Source: Bacillota bacterium (lineage in GTDB: Bacteria > Bacillota > Clostridia > Acetivibrionales > DTU013). Taken from it: a DNA stretch of 64,000 bases. The DNA is taken from NCBI GenBank assembly GCA_023409735.1, contig JAEYRB010000006.1:1-64000 (forward strand), written 5' to 3'. The notes under the pieces were generated by a model. That model did no database searches, was not told the DNA's origin, and saw only the letters and a program-made list of their open reading frames with translations. Position numbers and translations under genes: made by a program. Shown here piece after piece: positions 1-9,618 of the stretch; position 1 is the first letter of the stretch, and every line of letters begins with the position of its first letter.

Positions 1-99
1 GAAGGTCACACCCGTTCCCATACCGAACACGGCAGTTAAGCTTCTCAGTGCCCAAGATACTTGGCTGGTAACGGCCCGGGAAAATAGGTCTCCGCCAGA
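1..99 (+). rRNA. rrf: 5S ribosomal RNA, 3' part (truncated by window start)
   Basis: The sequence carries the conserved bacterial 5S core: CACACCCGTTCCCATACCGA, then an AAGTTAAG-like segment (here CAGTTAAGCTTCTCAG), and the closing AATAGGTC tract near base 86. The first 15-20 bases of the gene lie before the window. The 3' end is placed near base 99, just before an AT-rich spacer and terminator. It is presumably the last gene of an rRNA operon that sits immediately upstream of the S10 ribosomal-protein operon. The exact 3' end is uncertain by a few bases. Confidence 0.95.
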
Positions 100-108
100 T
101 TTATATCA

Positions 109-146
109 GAGCCCTGTGTAAACAACATAGGGCTTTGTTTTGTTTA
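109..146 (+). terminator. Rho-independent terminator of the rRNA operon
   Basis: The stem AGCCCTGTG (110-118) pairs with CATAGGGCT (126-134), 9 bp with one G-U, across a 7-nt loop. It is followed by TTGTTTTGTTT. It lies directly after the 5S gene. Confidence 0.9.
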
Positions 147-481
147 CACAAGCTTGAGCAAAAAATGAGCCTTAAATGTCTTCAAAAATTTTTCTAATTT
201 AAAATGACGCATTATAGCATCCAACTTGCAGTTGCTATGTAAACGAGAAGAGAAAACTTACAAAAGGAAGAGATGAGCTGAAATATTTGGCTCTTGATGC
301 AACTAAAAAGGTTGCAATAGAAATAGGTGTATGTGAAAAATAAAGATACAGCTTACAGGTGTAGATTGTATTGTTTTATCAGCAAAAGACAGTTACTTCC
401 TGTAGTTTAGGCCGCATTAAATGTGAAAGCTTAATACTTTTAGAATTATACGAAAAGAATACGAAAATATAATAAAAACTC
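147..481. other. AT-rich spacer between rRNA operon and S10 operon; no gene recognised
   Basis: No convincing gene is seen. A frame open from 218 to 343 would encode a lysine-rich 41-residue stretch, but it has no start codon or ribosome binding site and is probably chance or a decayed remnant. The segment ends at the putative S10-operon promoter. Confidence 0.5.
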
Positions 482-510
482 TTGCATTATGTTGCGTTAT
501 GTAGTAAAAT
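482..510 (+). promoter_or_regulatory. Putative sigma-A promoter of the S10 operon
   Basis: A -35-like TTGCAT (482-487) and a -10-like TAAAAT (505-510) are separated by exactly 17 bp, upstream of a long structured leader. This is a sequence match only; the start site is inferred at about 517. Confidence 0.5.
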
Positions 511-858
511 ATTTTTTGCTGTGACATGGCATACGATGAAGTGGGAGATTGCTATTCGTAGAAATAGGTAACTTTCACGGAGAATGTCCGATTCAAGAAA
601 CCGGGCGACAAGTCACTGTACATTTTGCGAGCACGCATTAAGTGTGTCTGTTTGTAAAGTACAGCCCAGGTTTTACAAAACAGTTGTTTTGTAAGCATCT
701 GGGTTTTTAATTAGATAAACAGGAAACACCCGGCATAGTGTACAGAATAATGCTTGTTGTACGTAATCACAAAGGGTATAAAGGATAGCTGACATGAGGA
801 TAATAGTTGCAGATATTGCCAGTTCCAAATACCCAATCAATAGACAGGAGGTTATTGT
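511..858 (+). ncRNA. Structured 5' leader of the S10 operon (candidate cis-regulatory RNA)
   Basis: About 340 nt of leader precede rpsJ. Bases 541-578 form a long imperfect hairpin: GTGGGAG pairs with CTTTCAC, and CTAT with ATAG across an internal loop. TGTCCG near 585 can pair with the CGG and GACA segments near 603-610. Next comes a terminator-like hairpin at 665-709 with a competing upstream strand (listed separately). A ribosome binding site at 847-852 then serves rpsJ. Regulation of r-protein operons through leader RNA is established in bacteria. This one matches no class I can name, so its ligand is unknown. Confidence 0.5.
648..709 (+). terminator. Terminator/antiterminator pair (attenuator) in the S10 leader
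   Basis: The terminator stem combines CCCAG (665-669) with CTGGG (699-703) and an inner perfect TTACAAAAC/GTTTTGTAA stem, followed by TTTTT (704-708). The segment CTGTTTGTAAA (648-658) is complementary, with one bulge, to TTTACAAAACAG (672-683), the 5' arm of that terminator. The two structures therefore exclude each other, the classic layout of an attenuator about 150 nt before rpsJ. Confidence 0.6.
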
Positions 859-1173
859 ATGGCAAACAATCAAAAAATCAGGATCAGACTGAAGGCATTT
901 GATTATCAGGTTCTCGATCAGTCTGCTGAAAAAATTGTGGACACTGCAAAGAGGACAGGAGCACAGGTTTCAGGACCAGTACCGCTGCCTACTCAAAAAG
1001 AGATCGTGACAATACTTAGAGCACCACATAAGTATAAGGATTCACGTGAGCAGTTTGAAATGAGAACACACAAGAGACTGATAGACATACTGCTTCCTAC
1101 ACCAAAAACAGTCGATGCACTTATGAGACTGGATCTTCCGGCTGGTGTAGAAATTGAAATAAAGCTGCAGTAG
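859..1173 (+). CDS. rpsJ: 30S ribosomal protein S10
   Basis: S10 is a 104-residue protein of the small-subunit head that also acts as NusE in transcription antitermination. The N-terminus [14 protein letters not shown] and the internal motif [13 protein letters not shown] segment ([11 protein letters not shown]) are characteristic, and the length is normal. AGGAGG at 847-852 lies 6 bp before the ATG. It is the first gene of the S10 operon, preceded by the leader attenuator. The 138-bp gap to rplC holds a perfect palindrome. Confidence 0.98.
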   Translation: MANNQKIRIRLKAFDYQVLDQSAEKIVDTAKRTGAQVSGPVPLPTQKEIVTILRAPHKYKDSREQFEMRTHKRLIDILLPTPKTVDALMRLDLPAGVEIEIKLQ

Positions 1174-1268
1174 GTTTTAAGTAGAGCAATCAAAGATGCA
1201 GAGCTATCAGTATAATGCAGCTAAGTTAATGAGGCAGCAAAATGCAGAAATGATTGCAGCTGGATCAA

Positions 1269-1288
1269 GTTCGCAAGTGCTTGCGAAC
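1269..1288. repeat. Perfect 9-bp inverted repeat between rpsJ and rplC
   Basis: GTTCGCAAG-TG-CTTGCGAAC is a perfect hairpin with a 2-base spacer. No U-tract follows, so it is not a standard terminator. It may be an RNA processing or stabilising hairpin, or a protein-binding palindrome, just upstream of the rplC ribosome binding site. Confidence 0.7.
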
Positions 1289-1311
1289 CAATGATAATAG
1301 GAGGTAAGAGA

Positions 1312-1950
1312 ATGAACAAGTTTATACTTGGAAAAAAGGTTGGAATGACGCAAATATTTGATGAAAATGGACTTATAATCCCTGTTACTGTAATACAGGC
1401 TGGTCCATGTGCCGTAGTGCAGAAAAAAACTGTTGATAATGACGGTTATACAGCACTTAGGCTTGGCTTTAGTGAGATTCCCGAGAGAAAGCTCAGCAAG
1501 CCGGAAAAAGGATTATTTACAAAGGTCAAGGTATCATGCAGAAAATATATCAGAGAATTCAGGACTGATGATGTTGATAAATACGAAGTCGGTCAGGAAA
1601 TAAATGTGTCTGACATGTTCAGCGATGGCGATAGAATTGATGTAAGCGGAATTTCAAGAGGTAAAGGCTTCCAGAGTACCATTAGAAGATATGGTCAAAA
1701 AGGAGGACCAGATACCCATGGTTCAATGTATCATAGAAGACCTGGTTCAATGGGTTCAGGTACTACCCCCGGAAGAGTTATAAAAGGTAAGAGAGAGCCC
1801 GGTCATATGGGAGTCGATAAGGTAACAGTTCAGAACCTTGATGTTGTCAGGGTCGATAATGAGAGAAACCTTCTGCTGGTTAAAGGTGCAGTACCAGGAC
1901 CAAAAGGTGGTCTCGTTATTGTAAAAGAAACTGTTAAAGCTTGCAAGTAA
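1312..1950 (+). CDS. rplC: 50S ribosomal protein L3
   Basis: This 212-residue L3 lies near the peptidyl-transferase centre and is an early assembly protein. It shows the start [14 protein letters not shown] and the central loop GKGFQ...[13 protein letters not shown], which is methylated in many bacteria. The start is the ATG at 1312, with AGGAGG at 1299-1304 placed correctly. An in-frame upstream ATG at 1291 lies before that site and is rejected. rplD follows after 24 bp. Confidence 0.97.
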   Translation: MNKFILGKKVGMTQIFDENGLIIPVTVIQAGPCAVVQKKTVDNDGYTALRLGFSEIPERKLSKPEKGLFTKVKVSCRKYIREFRTDDVDKYEVGQEINVSDMFSDGDRIDVSGISRGKGFQSTIRRYGQKGGPDTHGSMYHRRPGSMGSGTTPGRVIKGKREPGHMGVDKVTVQNLDVVRVDNERNLLLVKGAVPGPKGGLVIVKETVKACK

Positions 1951-1974
1951 TACGGATGGGAGGAGGAAGCGATT

Positions 1975-2598
1975 ATGCCAAAGGTTGATTTATATAACAT
2001 GAAAGGCGAGACTGTTGGGGAAATCGAACTGAATGACAACATATTTGGAATAGAAGTCAATAAAAATGCAGTTCATCTCGCAGTGCAGAACCAATTAGCA
2101 AACAAAAGGCAGGGTACACAGTCTACCAAAACGAAGAGTGAGGTAAGCGGTGGCGGTATCAAGCCATATAGACAAAAAGGAACAGGTAGAGCAAGGCAAG
2201 GTAGCACCAGGTCAGCTCAATGGATAAAAGGTGGCATAGTTCTTGGACCTAAGCCGAGAAGCTATTCATATACCATTCCTAAGAAACTGAAGAAGTTGGC
2301 ACTTAAATCTGCTCTTACGTCAAAGGTAAACGAAAAGGATATTGTTGTTCTTGACGAACTTAATTTTGATGCAATCAAAACTAAGCAGATGGCAAATGTG
2401 CTTAATTCACTTAAAGTAGACACCAGCGCTCTTATCGTTATTGATGGAAAGAACGAGTCAGTTGAAAAATCAGCAAGGAATATACCTGGTGTAAAAACAG
2501 CATTTGTCAATACAATTAACGTATTTGACATCTTAAAGTATGACAAATTCATTATCACCAAGAATGCAGTTGAAAAGGTTGAGGAGGTGTATGCATAA
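1975..2598 (+). CDS. rplD: 50S ribosomal protein L4
   Basis: L4 (207 residues) lines the nascent-peptide exit tunnel. The loop [17 protein letters not shown] is the tunnel extension. GGGAGGAGG lies just upstream of the ATG. Its stop overlaps the rplW start (TAATG), implying translational coupling. In E. coli L4 regulates the S10 operon; whether it does so here through the leader at 511-858 is unknown. Confidence 0.98.
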   Translation: MPKVDLYNMKGETVGEIELNDNIFGIEVNKNAVHLAVQNQLANKRQGTQSTKTKSEVSGGGIKPYRQKGTGRARQGSTRSAQWIKGGIVLGPKPRSYSYTIPKKLKKLALKSALTSKVNEKDIVVLDELNFDAIKTKQMANVLNSLKVDTSALIVIDGKNESVEKSARNIPGVKTAFVNTINVFDILKYDKFIITKNAVEKVEEVYA

Positions 2599-2951
2599 TG
2601 AGAACTCCTGAAGATATTATCTTAAGGCCGATCATTACAGAAAAGAGCAATGCTGAGGTAGCAAGCGGAAAGTACACCTTTATGGTAGATGTGAATGCTA
2701 CAAAGACAGAAATAAGGCATGCGGCAGAGAAGCTGTTCCAGGTTAAAGTTCTTAAGGTAAACACTCAGAATTATGATGGAAAGATCAAGAGAATGGGTGT
2801 TCATGTAGGACCAAAACCGGATTGGAAGAAAGCCATAGTAACAATAGATCTTGAGCCGGAGGCAGAAACCTATCTGACTAAAGGCGGCAAGGAAACAGCA
2901 AGTGCCAAGAAGTATAAGACAAGCATTGAGGAATTTGGAGTAACACAATAA
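2598..2951 (+). CDS. rplW: 50S ribosomal protein L23, with C-terminal extension
   Basis: L23 sits at the exit tunnel and docks trigger factor and SRP. The family start ([14 protein letters not shown]) and the KVLKVNTQN and [13 protein letters not shown] segments are clear. At 117 residues it is about 20 longer than usual; the extra part is a charged tail after the conserved KKAIVTI strand (roughly residues 95-117). The start overlaps the rplD stop. Confidence 0.96.
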   Translation: MRTPEDIILRPIITEKSNAEVASGKYTFMVDVNATKTEIRHAAEKLFQVKVLKVNTQNYDGKIKRMGVHVGPKPDWKKAIVTIDLEPEAETYLTKGGKETASAKKYKTSIEEFGVTQ

Positions 2952-3024
2952 AATTTGTAACAGAATGTGTAAGTAAGAAAATATACAAGGCTTACCACGC
3001 ATTTAGAATAAGGAGTGAGAAGAA

Positions 3025-3858
3025 ATGGCAGTAAAAAAGTATAGTCCTACTTCTCCCGCTAGAAGATTTATGACGGTTTCAAGCTTCGAAGATGTAACAA
3101 AGAAGGAGCCGGAAAAATCTCTTGTAGAAACTTTAAAGAAGAGCGGCGGAAGAAATGCTTACGGTAGGATCACCGTGCGTCACCATGGTGGCGGAGCTAA
3201 GCAGAAGTACAGAATTATAGATTTCAAAAGAGACAAGGATGGAATAAAGGCAACAGTCAATTCCATCGAGTATGATCCAAACAGGACTGCAAATATTGCG
3301 CTTCTCTACTATGTAGATGGAGAAAAGAGATATATACTGGCACCTATAGGTTTGAGCGTAGGTGATACAGTTGAATCGGGAGACAGTGCAGATATCAAAC
3401 CCGGTAATGCGTTGTCGCTCAGCAGTATACCTGTAGGTACTATGATCCACAATATCGAGTTGAAGCCAGGCAAGGGCGGGCAGCTTGTAAGAGCAGCCGG
3501 TAATGCAGCTCAGCTTATGGCAAAGGAAGGCCAATATGCACAGGTAAGGCTTCCGTCAGGTGAAGTAAGAATGATAAGCATGCTGTGCAAGGCTACTATA
3601 GGACAGCTCAGCAATATTGAAAATGAAAATATCAAGATAGGTAAAGCCGGAAGAAAAAGATGGATGGGAATAAGGCCTACAGTACGTGGTGTCGTTATGA
3701 ACCCTGTAGATCATCCTCATGGCGGTGGTGAAGGAAAGTCACCTATAGGCAGACCGAGTCCGGTCACACCTTGGGGCAAACCCACACTTGGTTACAAGAC
3801 CAGGAAGAAGAACAAAAAGTCTGATAAGTATATAGTGAAGAGAAGGAATCAGAAATAA
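3025..3858 (+). CDS. rplB: 50S ribosomal protein L2
   Basis: L2 (277 residues) is required for subunit association and peptidyl transfer. The C-terminal motif [18 protein letters not shown] contains the conserved histidine region. The length is standard. A ribosome binding site (AAGGAGTGAGA) precedes the ATG. The 100-bp gap to rpsS contains an AAGTGCTT/AAGCACTT inverted repeat near 3890-3922. Confidence 0.98.
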   Translation: MAVKKYSPTSPARRFMTVSSFEDVTKKEPEKSLVETLKKSGGRNAYGRITVRHHGGGAKQKYRIIDFKRDKDGIKATVNSIEYDPNRTANIALLYYVDGEKRYILAPIGLSVGDTVESGDSADIKPGNALSLSSIPVGTMIHNIELKPGKGGQLVRAAGNAAQLMAKEGQYAQVRLPSGEVRMISMLCKATIGQLSNIENENIKIGKAGRKRWMGIRPTVRGVVMNPVDHPHGGGEGKSPIGRPSPVTPWGKPTLGYKTRKKNKKSDKYIVKRRNQK

Positions 3859-3958
3859 TTAATGTTACGGAAATATGCGAAAGTGCTTGAATGTACTAAT
3901 GTGCATAGCACGAGAAGCACTTGGCTGTTTCCAAAGTGGAAAGGAGGACTAACACCAA

Positions 3959-4243
3959 ATGAGCAGATCTTTAAAGAAGGGACCATTTGTCGATTTGAGA
4001 CTCCTAAAAAGAGTTGAGGAAATGAATAAGGTCAATGAGAAAAAGGTATTGAAAACCTGGTCCAGAGCATCAACGATTTACCCTCAGATGGTTGGACATA
4101 CTATTGCAGTACATGACGGCAGAAAGCATGTACCGGTATATATAACTGAAGACATGGTGGGTCACAAGCTTGGGGAATTCGCACCGACAAGGACATTCAG
4201 AGGACATGGCCATCATACGGAAAAGTCCACTGCCTTGAAATAA
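3959..4243 (+). CDS. rpsS: 30S ribosomal protein S19
   Basis: S19 (94 residues) forms the small-subunit head with S13. Recognised by [12 protein letters not shown], the [19 protein letters not shown] strand and [15 protein letters not shown] at 3941-3947 lies upstream of the ATG. Confidence 0.98.
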   Translation: MSRSLKKGPFVDLRLLKRVEEMNKVNEKKVLKTWSRASTIYPQMVGHTIAVHDGRKHVPVYITEDMVGHKLGEFAPTRTFRGHGHHTEKSTALK

Positions 4244-4295
4244 GAATCAGTAAAATACAGGGTAATAAGCTTAATGCCGAAAGGAGGAATTCCAG

Positions 4296-4769
4296 TTGGA
4301 AAAGAAGGTAAAGTCAAAAGAAGAACTTCTTAAAGAAAAAGACAGCATCTTGGCTGCATATAATAAGACCCATAGACAGTTCCAGAAGCCGGCTCTACTA
4401 ACTAAGAAAGAGAAAAAGGCACTGGGAATAGGTAAGGATGAAGGAAGAGCAATACTTAGACATGCTAGGATATCACCCAGGAAGGTAAAAATTGTCCTGG
4501 ATCTCATAAAAAATAAAGGTATAGATGAGGCATACGGTATCGTAAGATATACGCCGAAGGCCGCATCAGAGCTGCTGCTTAAGCTGCTTAAATCAGCGGA
4601 AGCAAATGCCACAAACAATAACAGCCTTAACAGAGACGAGTTGTATGTTGCAGAAGCTTATGCTGAAGCAGGGCCAACCTTAAAGAGGATAATGCCCAGA
4701 GCAAAAGGCAGTGCAAACAGAATTAGAAAAAGGACCAGTCATATAACAGTAGTTTTGAAGGAAAGATAA
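4296..4769 (+). CDS. rplV: 50S ribosomal protein L22 with N-terminal extension
   Basis: L22 lines the exit tunnel. The conserved core starts at about residue 54 ([17 protein letters not shown]) and ends with [19 protein letters not shown]. The protein has 157 residues, against about 110 for a typical L22, because of a lysine-rich N-terminal extension of about 48 residues. The start is a TTG at 4296 with AAGGAGG at 4281-4287, 8 bp away, so the extension is probably translated. No ATG with a good ribosome binding site occurs closer to the core. Confidence 0.95.
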   Translation: MEKKVKSKEELLKEKDSILAAYNKTHRQFQKPALLTKKEKKALGIGKDEGRAILRHARISPRKVKIVLDLIKNKGIDEAYGIVRYTPKAASELLLKLLKSAEANATNNNSLNRDELYVAEAYAEAGPTLKRIMPRAKGSANRIRKRTSHITVVLKER

Positions 4770-4791
4770 TGAGCCAGAAGGAGGTTGGATG

Positions 4792-5460
4792 ATGGGCCAG
4801 AAGGTAAATCCACATGGATTGAGAATCGGAATTATCAAAGATTGGGATACCAAATGGTATGCTAATGATAAGAATTTTGGCGATCAGTTGGTAGAAGACG
4901 TCAAAATAAGAAATTTTATAAAGAAGAAATTATACATTTCTGGTATATCCAGAATTGAGATCGAAAGAGCAACAAACAAAATCAAGGTCAACATTCATAC
5001 AGCTAAACCGGGTCTTGTAATAGGCAAAGGCGGCGCAGGTATTGAGGAACTTCGTAAGGAAGTTGAAGGGCTTACAGGAAAGAGTGTATTGATCAATATT
5101 ACTGAAATAAAGTCACCAGATCTTGATGCTCAGCTTGTTGCAGAAAATATCGCTTCTCAGCTTGAGAAGAGAATATCTTTCAGAAGAGCCATGAAGCAGT
5201 CAATGTTAAGAGTAAGAAAACTTGGCGCAAAGGGAATTAAGACATCTGTTTCAGGAAGACTCGGAGGAGCAGAAATAGCAAGGAGAGAACATTATCACGA
5301 AGGTACCATACCACTTCAGACATTGAGAGCCGATATTGATTATGGTTTTGCTGAAGCTGATACAACATATGGAAAGATCGGTGTCAAGGTTTGGATATAT
5401 AAGGGTGAGGTTCTTCCCGCTGTTAAGAAGGAAAAGAAAGCGGAAGGAGGAGAACGCTAA
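4792..5460 (+). CDS. rpsC: 30S ribosomal protein S3
   Basis: S3 (222 residues) is at the mRNA entry channel. It shows the family start MGQKVNPHG, a KH domain with [16 protein letters not shown] and a C-terminal [21 protein letters not shown] segment. Tandem ATGs occur at 4789 and 4792. The second is chosen because AAGGAGG (4778-4784) is 7 bp away and it gives the canonical start. The stop overlaps the rplP start. Confidence 0.97.
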   Translation: MGQKVNPHGLRIGIIKDWDTKWYANDKNFGDQLVEDVKIRNFIKKKLYISGISRIEIERATNKIKVNIHTAKPGLVIGKGGAGIEELRKEVEGLTGKSVLINITEIKSPDLDAQLVAENIASQLEKRISFRRAMKQSMLRVRKLGAKGIKTSVSGRLGGAEIARREHYHEGTIPLQTLRADIDYGFAEADTTYGKIGVKVWIYKGEVLPAVKKEKKAEGGER

Positions 5461-5897
5461 TGTTAATGCCTAAGAGAGTTAAACGTAGGAGAGTACACAG
5501 GGGCAGGATGACCGGTGTTGCCTCCAGGGGTAACTTTATATCAAATGGAGAATTCGGACTTCAAGCTATGGAGCCGGGCTGGATTACTAGCAATCAGATC
5601 GAGGCTGCCAGAATAGCAATGACACGTTTTACAAAAAGAGGCGGACAGGTTTGGATAAAAATATTCCCTGACAAGCCAGTTACTAAAAAGCCTGCTGAGA
5701 CTCGTATGGGTAGTGGTAAAGGTTCACCGGAATACTGGGTAGCAGTAGTTAAGCCAGGAAGAGTATTATTTGAAATTGCGGGTATACCTGAGGAGACTGC
5801 AAGAGAAGCCATGAGACTTGCTATGCATAAGCTCCCATTAAAATGTAAATTCATAGCCCGTAATAATGAAGTGGGTGGTGAAACGAATGAAAGTTAG
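5460..5897 (+). CDS. rplP: 50S ribosomal protein L16
   Basis: L16 (145 residues) contacts the A-site tRNA. The start [15 protein letters not shown] and the motif [19 protein letters not shown] are diagnostic. AAGGAGG (5444-5450) is 9 bp before the ATG at 5460, which overlaps the rpsC stop. The 3' end overlaps rpmC by 11 bp. Confidence 0.97.
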   Translation: MLMPKRVKRRRVHRGRMTGVASRGNFISNGEFGLQAMEPGWITSNQIEAARIAMTRFTKRGGQVWIKIFPDKPVTKKPAETRMGSGKGSPEYWVAVVKPGRVLFEIAGIPEETAREAMRLAMHKLPLKCKFIARNNEVGGETNES

Positions 5898-6090
5898 TGA
5901 AATGAGAGATATGACGCAGGAAGAGCTTCTGAAGGAATTGAGCGAACTCAAATCCGAACTATTCAAACTTCGTTTCCAGCTTGTTACCAACCAACTGGAA
6001 AACCCAATGAAGCTGAAGGACGTTAAAAAAGAAATAGCACAAATCAAGACTGTTATAAGAGAAAGAGAAATTAAGGGTGTGCAGGCTTAA
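5887..6090 (+). CDS. rpmC: 50S ribosomal protein L29
   Basis: L29 (67 residues) is a helical exit-site protein with the typical [20 protein letters not shown] start and the [19 protein letters not shown]-terminus. The ATG at 5887 is chosen over an in-frame ATG at 5866 because it gives the canonical family start. It lies inside the last codons of rplP, so translation is probably coupled. Confidence 0.95.
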   Translation: MKVSEMRDMTQEELLKELSELKSELFKLRFQLVTNQLENPMKLKDVKKEIAQIKTVIREREIKGVQA

Positions 6091-6123
6091 AACAGTTGGA
6101 TTTAATGAAAGGAGGCATCCTGC

Positions 6124-6381
6124 TTGGAACAGAGAAATTTAAGAAAGACAAGAGTTGGAAAAGTAGTTAGCGATAAGATGGATAAGACCATTGTCGTTGC
6201 AATAGAGACCAGTGTTAAGCATCCGTTATACAAGAAAATTATTAAGAGGACTTATAAGCTTAAGGCTCATGACGAGAATAACGAGTGTGGCATTGGAGAT
6301 AAGGTAAGGGTAATGGAGACCCGTCCGCTTAGCAAGGATAAGAGATGGAGACTAGTCGAAATTGTCGAAAAGGCTCGCTAA
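6124..6381 (+). CDS. rpsQ: 30S ribosomal protein S17
   Basis: S17 (85 residues) is a primary 16S binder with an OB fold. [19 protein letters not shown] and [20 protein letters not shown] are typical. The start is TTG at 6124, with AAAGGAGG (6108-6115) 8 bp upstream. Confidence 0.97.
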   Translation: MEQRNLRKTRVGKVVSDKMDKTIVVAIETSVKHPLYKKIIKRTYKLKAHDENNECGIGDKVRVMETRPLSKDKRWRLVEIVEKAR

Positions 6382-6427
6382 GAAAGTCTGTTTTCAAAGT
6401 TAAGCGAAATTGGAAGGAGGTACTGGC

Positions 6428-6796
6428 ATGATACAAGTCCAGTCAATGCTGAAATCAGCAGATAACACAGGAGCCAAGGAAATGATGTGCATAAAGGTTT
6501 TGGGCGGTTCCTGGAGAAAATATGCCAACATAGGCGATGTAGTTGTTGCTTCAGTCAAGAGCGCAACACCCGGCGGAGTTGTAAAAAAAGGCGAGGTTGT
6601 CAAATGTGTCATAGTTCGCTCCAAAAAAGGCGTAAGAAGGCCTGACGGATCGTACATCAAGTTTGATGAAAACGCTGCGGTTATAATAAAGGATGATAAG
6701 AATCCAAGAGGAACACGTATTTTTGGCCCTGTCGCAAGAGAATTGAGAGACAAGGATTACATGAAGATACTTTCACTCGCACCGGAAGTTCTGTAG
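6428..6796 (+). CDS. rplN: 50S ribosomal protein L14
   Basis: L14 has the canonical 122 residues and begins [18 protein letters not shown]. It forms an intersubunit bridge and binds RsfS. The ATG at 6428 follows GGAAGGAGG. Upstream in-frame codons (from 6410) overlap that site and are rejected. The next gene is 90 bp away; the gap holds an ACGCT-GAA-AGCGT hairpin. Confidence 0.97.
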   Translation: MIQVQSMLKSADNTGAKEMMCIKVLGGSWRKYANIGDVVVASVKSATPGGVVKKGEVVKCVIVRSKKGVRRPDGSYIKFDENAAVIIKDDKNPRGTRIFGPVARELRDKDYMKILSLAPEVL

Positions 6797-6886
6797 GTAG
6801 GATGGTTAACGCTGAAAGCGTGAATTACCTTTAAAACATCCAAGGTAGAATGTGTTTAGCGCAATGGATGAGAGGAGGCGGCTAAA

Positions 6887-7234
6887 TTGGCAAATAGTGT
6901 TCATGTAAAAAAGGGAGACACAGTTTATGTTCTCTCAGGCAAGGATAAAGGAAAAAAGGGAAAAGTACTGGCAGTTAATCCTGATGACATGATGGTTCTA
7001 GTAGAGGGCGTGAACATGTCAACAAAGCATAAAAAACCAAGGGGAAGAATGCAGGAAGGTGGAATAATTCACCAGGAATCCCCAATAAACAGTTCAAAGG
7101 TCATGCTGATATGCAATAGATGCAAGACACCGACTAAAGTTAAGCATACATTACATGAAGGCGGTCAGAAGGATCGTGTATGTAAAAAGTGCGGAGAAGT
7201 TATTGACACACAAAAAGAATCAAAAGAAGAGTAA
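6887..7234 (+). CDS. rplX: 50S ribosomal protein L24, zinc-ribbon form
   Basis: L24 (115 residues) starts assembly of the large subunit. The N-terminal KOW motif (KKGDTVYVLSGKDKGKKGKV) is clear. The C-terminal half carries CNRC and CKKC, a zinc-ribbon pair found in many but not all L24 proteins. The start is TTG at 6887 after GAGGAGGCGG. Confidence 0.97.
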   Translation: MANSVHVKKGDTVYVLSGKDKGKKGKVLAVNPDDMMVLVEGVNMSTKHKKPRGRMQEGGIIHQESPINSSKVMLICNRCKTPTKVKHTLHEGGQKDRVCKKCGEVIDTQKESKEE

Positions 7235-7264
7235 GCTGTCTTCTTGAAAGGAGGTTAAGGTCTA

Positions 7265-7810
7265 ATGGCTAGGCTTAAGGATAAATATGTTGAAGAAGTA
7301 GTTCCGGCATTGCAAGCTAAGTTTAAATATAGCAGCCCAATGCAGATGCCAAAGCTTGAGAAGGTTGTTCTGAATATGGGTGTTGGAGATGTTAAGGAAA
7401 ACCCAAAGGCTATGGATGCAGCAGTTAACGATATGACAATTATAACAGGTCAGAAGCCTATTATAACAAAGGCTAAGAAGTCAATTGCTAACTTTAAGCT
7501 GAGACAAGGTATGAATATTGGCTGCAAGGTTACGCTTAGAGGCGAAATGATGTACAATTTTGTTGATAAACTGTTTAATGCAGCTCTACCAAGAGTTAGA
7601 GACTTCAGGGGGGTATCAGGTAATTCATTTGATGGCAGAGGTAATTACACCATGGGTGTAAAGGATCAGCTTATATTCCCTGAGATCGAGTATGATAAGG
7701 TAGACAAAGCAAGAGGTATGGATATCGTTTTTGTTACCACAGCTAAGACTGATGAAGAAGCAAAAGAGCTTCTGAAGCTTATGGGAATGCCGTTCAATCA
7801 GGGTGCATAG
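7265..7810 (+). CDS. rplE: 50S ribosomal protein L5
   Basis: L5 (181 residues) binds 5S rRNA and contacts P-site tRNA. Motifs include [38 protein letters not shown] and [25 protein letters not shown] lies at 7249-7256. A 92-bp gap separates it from rpsN. Confidence 0.98.
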   Translation: MARLKDKYVEEVVPALQAKFKYSSPMQMPKLEKVVLNMGVGDVKENPKAMDAAVNDMTIITGQKPIITKAKKSIANFKLRQGMNIGCKVTLRGEMMYNFVDKLFNAALPRVRDFRGVSGNSFDGRGNYTMGVKDQLIFPEIEYDKVDKARGMDIVFVTTAKTDEEAKELLKLMGMPFNQGA

Positions 7811-7902
7811 GTACGGGGACAGATATTAAGGTCTAATGTTGAAGAGTTCTAATATATGGGCGTAATTGAGTATCCCCGATGGTAACTGAAAGGAGGATAA
7901 AC

Positions 7903-8088
7903 GTGGCAAAGAAATCAATGAAGATTAAGCAGCAGAGAAGTCCAAAATACAGCACGAGAGCTTATAACAGATGTAAGCTTTGCGGCAGGCCTCATTCTTA
8001 TATGAGGAAATTCGGAATATGCCGTTTGTGCTTCAGGGCTTTAGCATACAAGGGACAGATACCTGGCGTTAAGAAAGCCAGCTGGTAA
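7903..8088 (+). CDS. rpsN: 30S ribosomal protein S14, type Z (zinc-binding)
   Basis: This is the short 61-residue zinc form of S14. CKLC and CRLC provide four cysteines, and the protein ends in [11 protein letters not shown]. The start is GTG at 7903 with AAAGGAGG (7889-7896) 6 bp upstream. In-frame ATG codons further upstream lie before that site and are rejected. Confidence 0.97.
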   Translation: MAKKSMKIKQQRSPKYSTRAYNRCKLCGRPHSYMRKFGICRLCFRALAYKGQIPGVKKASW

Positions 8089-8114
8089 TCAATCTTTGGA
8101 AGGAGGTTAATCAT

Positions 8115-8513
8115 ATGCAAATCACAGACGCTATAGCTGACATGTTGACAAGAGTTAGAAATGCCAGTTCAGCAAAACATGAATCCGTTGACATACCGGC
8201 GTCCAATATTAAGAAAGATATCGCTCGTATTTTGCTCGATGAGGGATATGTAAAGAATGTTGAACTTATAGAAGACGGAAAACAGGGACTTATAAGGATA
8301 GCACTTAAATATACTGGAAACAAGCAGAGCGTAATTACCGGTATTAAAAGAATAAGCAAGCCCGGACTCAGAGTATACGCTAACAAGGATGAATTGCCAA
8401 AGGTTCTTGGAGGACTTGGTGTAGCTGTAATTTCCACATCTAGGGGAATAATGACAGACAAAAGTGCCAGAGCTGAGGGTGTAGGCGGAGAGGTTCTTGC
8501 GTTTATTTGGTAA
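8115..8513 (+). CDS. rpsH: 30S ribosomal protein S8
   Basis: S8 (132 residues) is an early 16S binder. The start [17 protein letters not shown] and the C-terminal segment [26 protein letters not shown] are diagnostic. AAGGAGG precedes the ATG. The 138-bp gap to rplF is unusually long for this operon and shows no recognisable element. Confidence 0.98.
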   Translation: MQITDAIADMLTRVRNASSAKHESVDIPASNIKKDIARILLDEGYVKNVELIEDGKQGLIRIALKYTGNKQSVITGIKRISKPGLRVYANKDELPKVLGGLGVAVISTSRGIMTDKSARAEGVGGEVLAFIW

Positions 8514-8651
8514 TTGGTTCAATATAGTTGCAAAGTGGTTGGTGCTAAATAGTTTTAAATTTGTCGCCATGCCGTCACATTTATTGCATAGTATATTGTT
8601 TCTGAAAAGGGCCAATGAGGCTCATAATATAAAGAACAGGAGGTACTGTAT

Positions 8652-9200
8652 ATGTCACGAATAGGTAGAAGGCCTATTGATATACCCGCTGGTGTCAATG
8701 TTGATATTAACGGGAATAAAGTAGTAGTCAAAGGACCAAAAGGGACTTTGACAAAAGAATTACACAAGGATATGATTATTAAGATGGAAGGCACTCAAAT
8801 AATTGTTGAGAGACCATCCGACGATAAAGAACACAAATCCCTTCATGGTTTGACAAGAACATTGATAAGCAATATGGTGGAAGGGGTAACAAAGGGCTTT
8901 GAGAAATCGCTCGAGATTAATGGTGTAGGTTACAGGGCTCAGAAGCAGGGTAAGAAGCTGGTGCTTACACTTGGTTATTCCCATCCGGTAGAAATGGAAG
9001 AACCTGCAGGAATAACATTTGATGTACCTACTCCCAACAAGATCATCGTCAAAGGCTGCGATAAGCAAGAGGTTGGTGAGTACGCCGCTAAGATCAGGAT
9101 CAAGAGGAAACCTGAAGTTTATAAGGGCAAGGGCATCAAGTATGAAACTGAGGTAATCAGGCGCAAGGAAGGCAAAGCCGGCGCTAAGGCCAAGAAGTAG
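8652..9200 (+). CDS. rplF: 50S ribosomal protein L6
   Basis: L6 (182 residues) lies near the GTPase centre. Recognised by [36 protein letters not shown] and the C-terminal [20 protein letters not shown]. The ribosome binding site AGGAGG is at 8638-8643. Confidence 0.98.
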   Translation: MSRIGRRPIDIPAGVNVDINGNKVVVKGPKGTLTKELHKDMIIKMEGTQIIVERPSDDKEHKSLHGLTRTLISNMVEGVTKGFEKSLEINGVGYRAQKQGKKLVLTLGYSHPVEMEEPAGITFDVPTPNKIIVKGCDKQEVGEYAAKIRIKRKPEVYKGKGIKYETEVIRRKEGKAGAKAKK

Positions 9201-9217
9201 GAGGGAGCTGAAAATAA

Positions 9218-9586
9218 ATGATTAATAAGCCCAACAAAAACGAAATCAGGCTGAGAAAACATGATAGGGTTCGTAAAAAGATCAAGGGCACTACTGAGCG
9301 TCCAAGACTTAATGTTTTCAGAAGTTTACAGAATATATATGTGCAGGTTATCGATGACACGACCGGCACTACTCTTGTAGCAGCTTCAACACTTGATGAA
9401 GCTATAAAGGGGAAAATAGCTCATGGCGGTAATAAGGATGCTGCTAAAGAAGTAGGCAAACTTATTGGCCAGAAAGCAATTGAAAAGGGAATCAAGCAGG
9501 TTGTATTTGACAGAGGCGGTTATCTGTACCACGGTAGAGTAAAGGAACTTGCAGAGGGTGCCAGAGAAGCCGGACTTGAATTCTAG
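9218..9586 (+). CDS. rplR: 50S ribosomal protein L18
   Basis: L18 (122 residues) binds 5S rRNA with L5. Motifs are [37 protein letters not shown] and [21 protein letters not shown]. It is 17 bp after rplF. Confidence 0.98.
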   Translation: MINKPNKNEIRLRKHDRVRKKIKGTTERPRLNVFRSLQNIYVQVIDDTTGTTLVAASTLDEAIKGKIAHGGNKDAAKEVGKLIGQKAIEKGIKQVVFDRGGYLYHGRVKELAEGAREAGLEF

Positions 9587-9618
9587 TACTACAAGATTAG
9601 GAAGAGGAGGGATGAGAT

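Noticed and set aside
218..343. 41-codon lysine-rich open frame before the S10 leader
   Set aside because: No start codon or ribosome binding site, and no recognised similarity.
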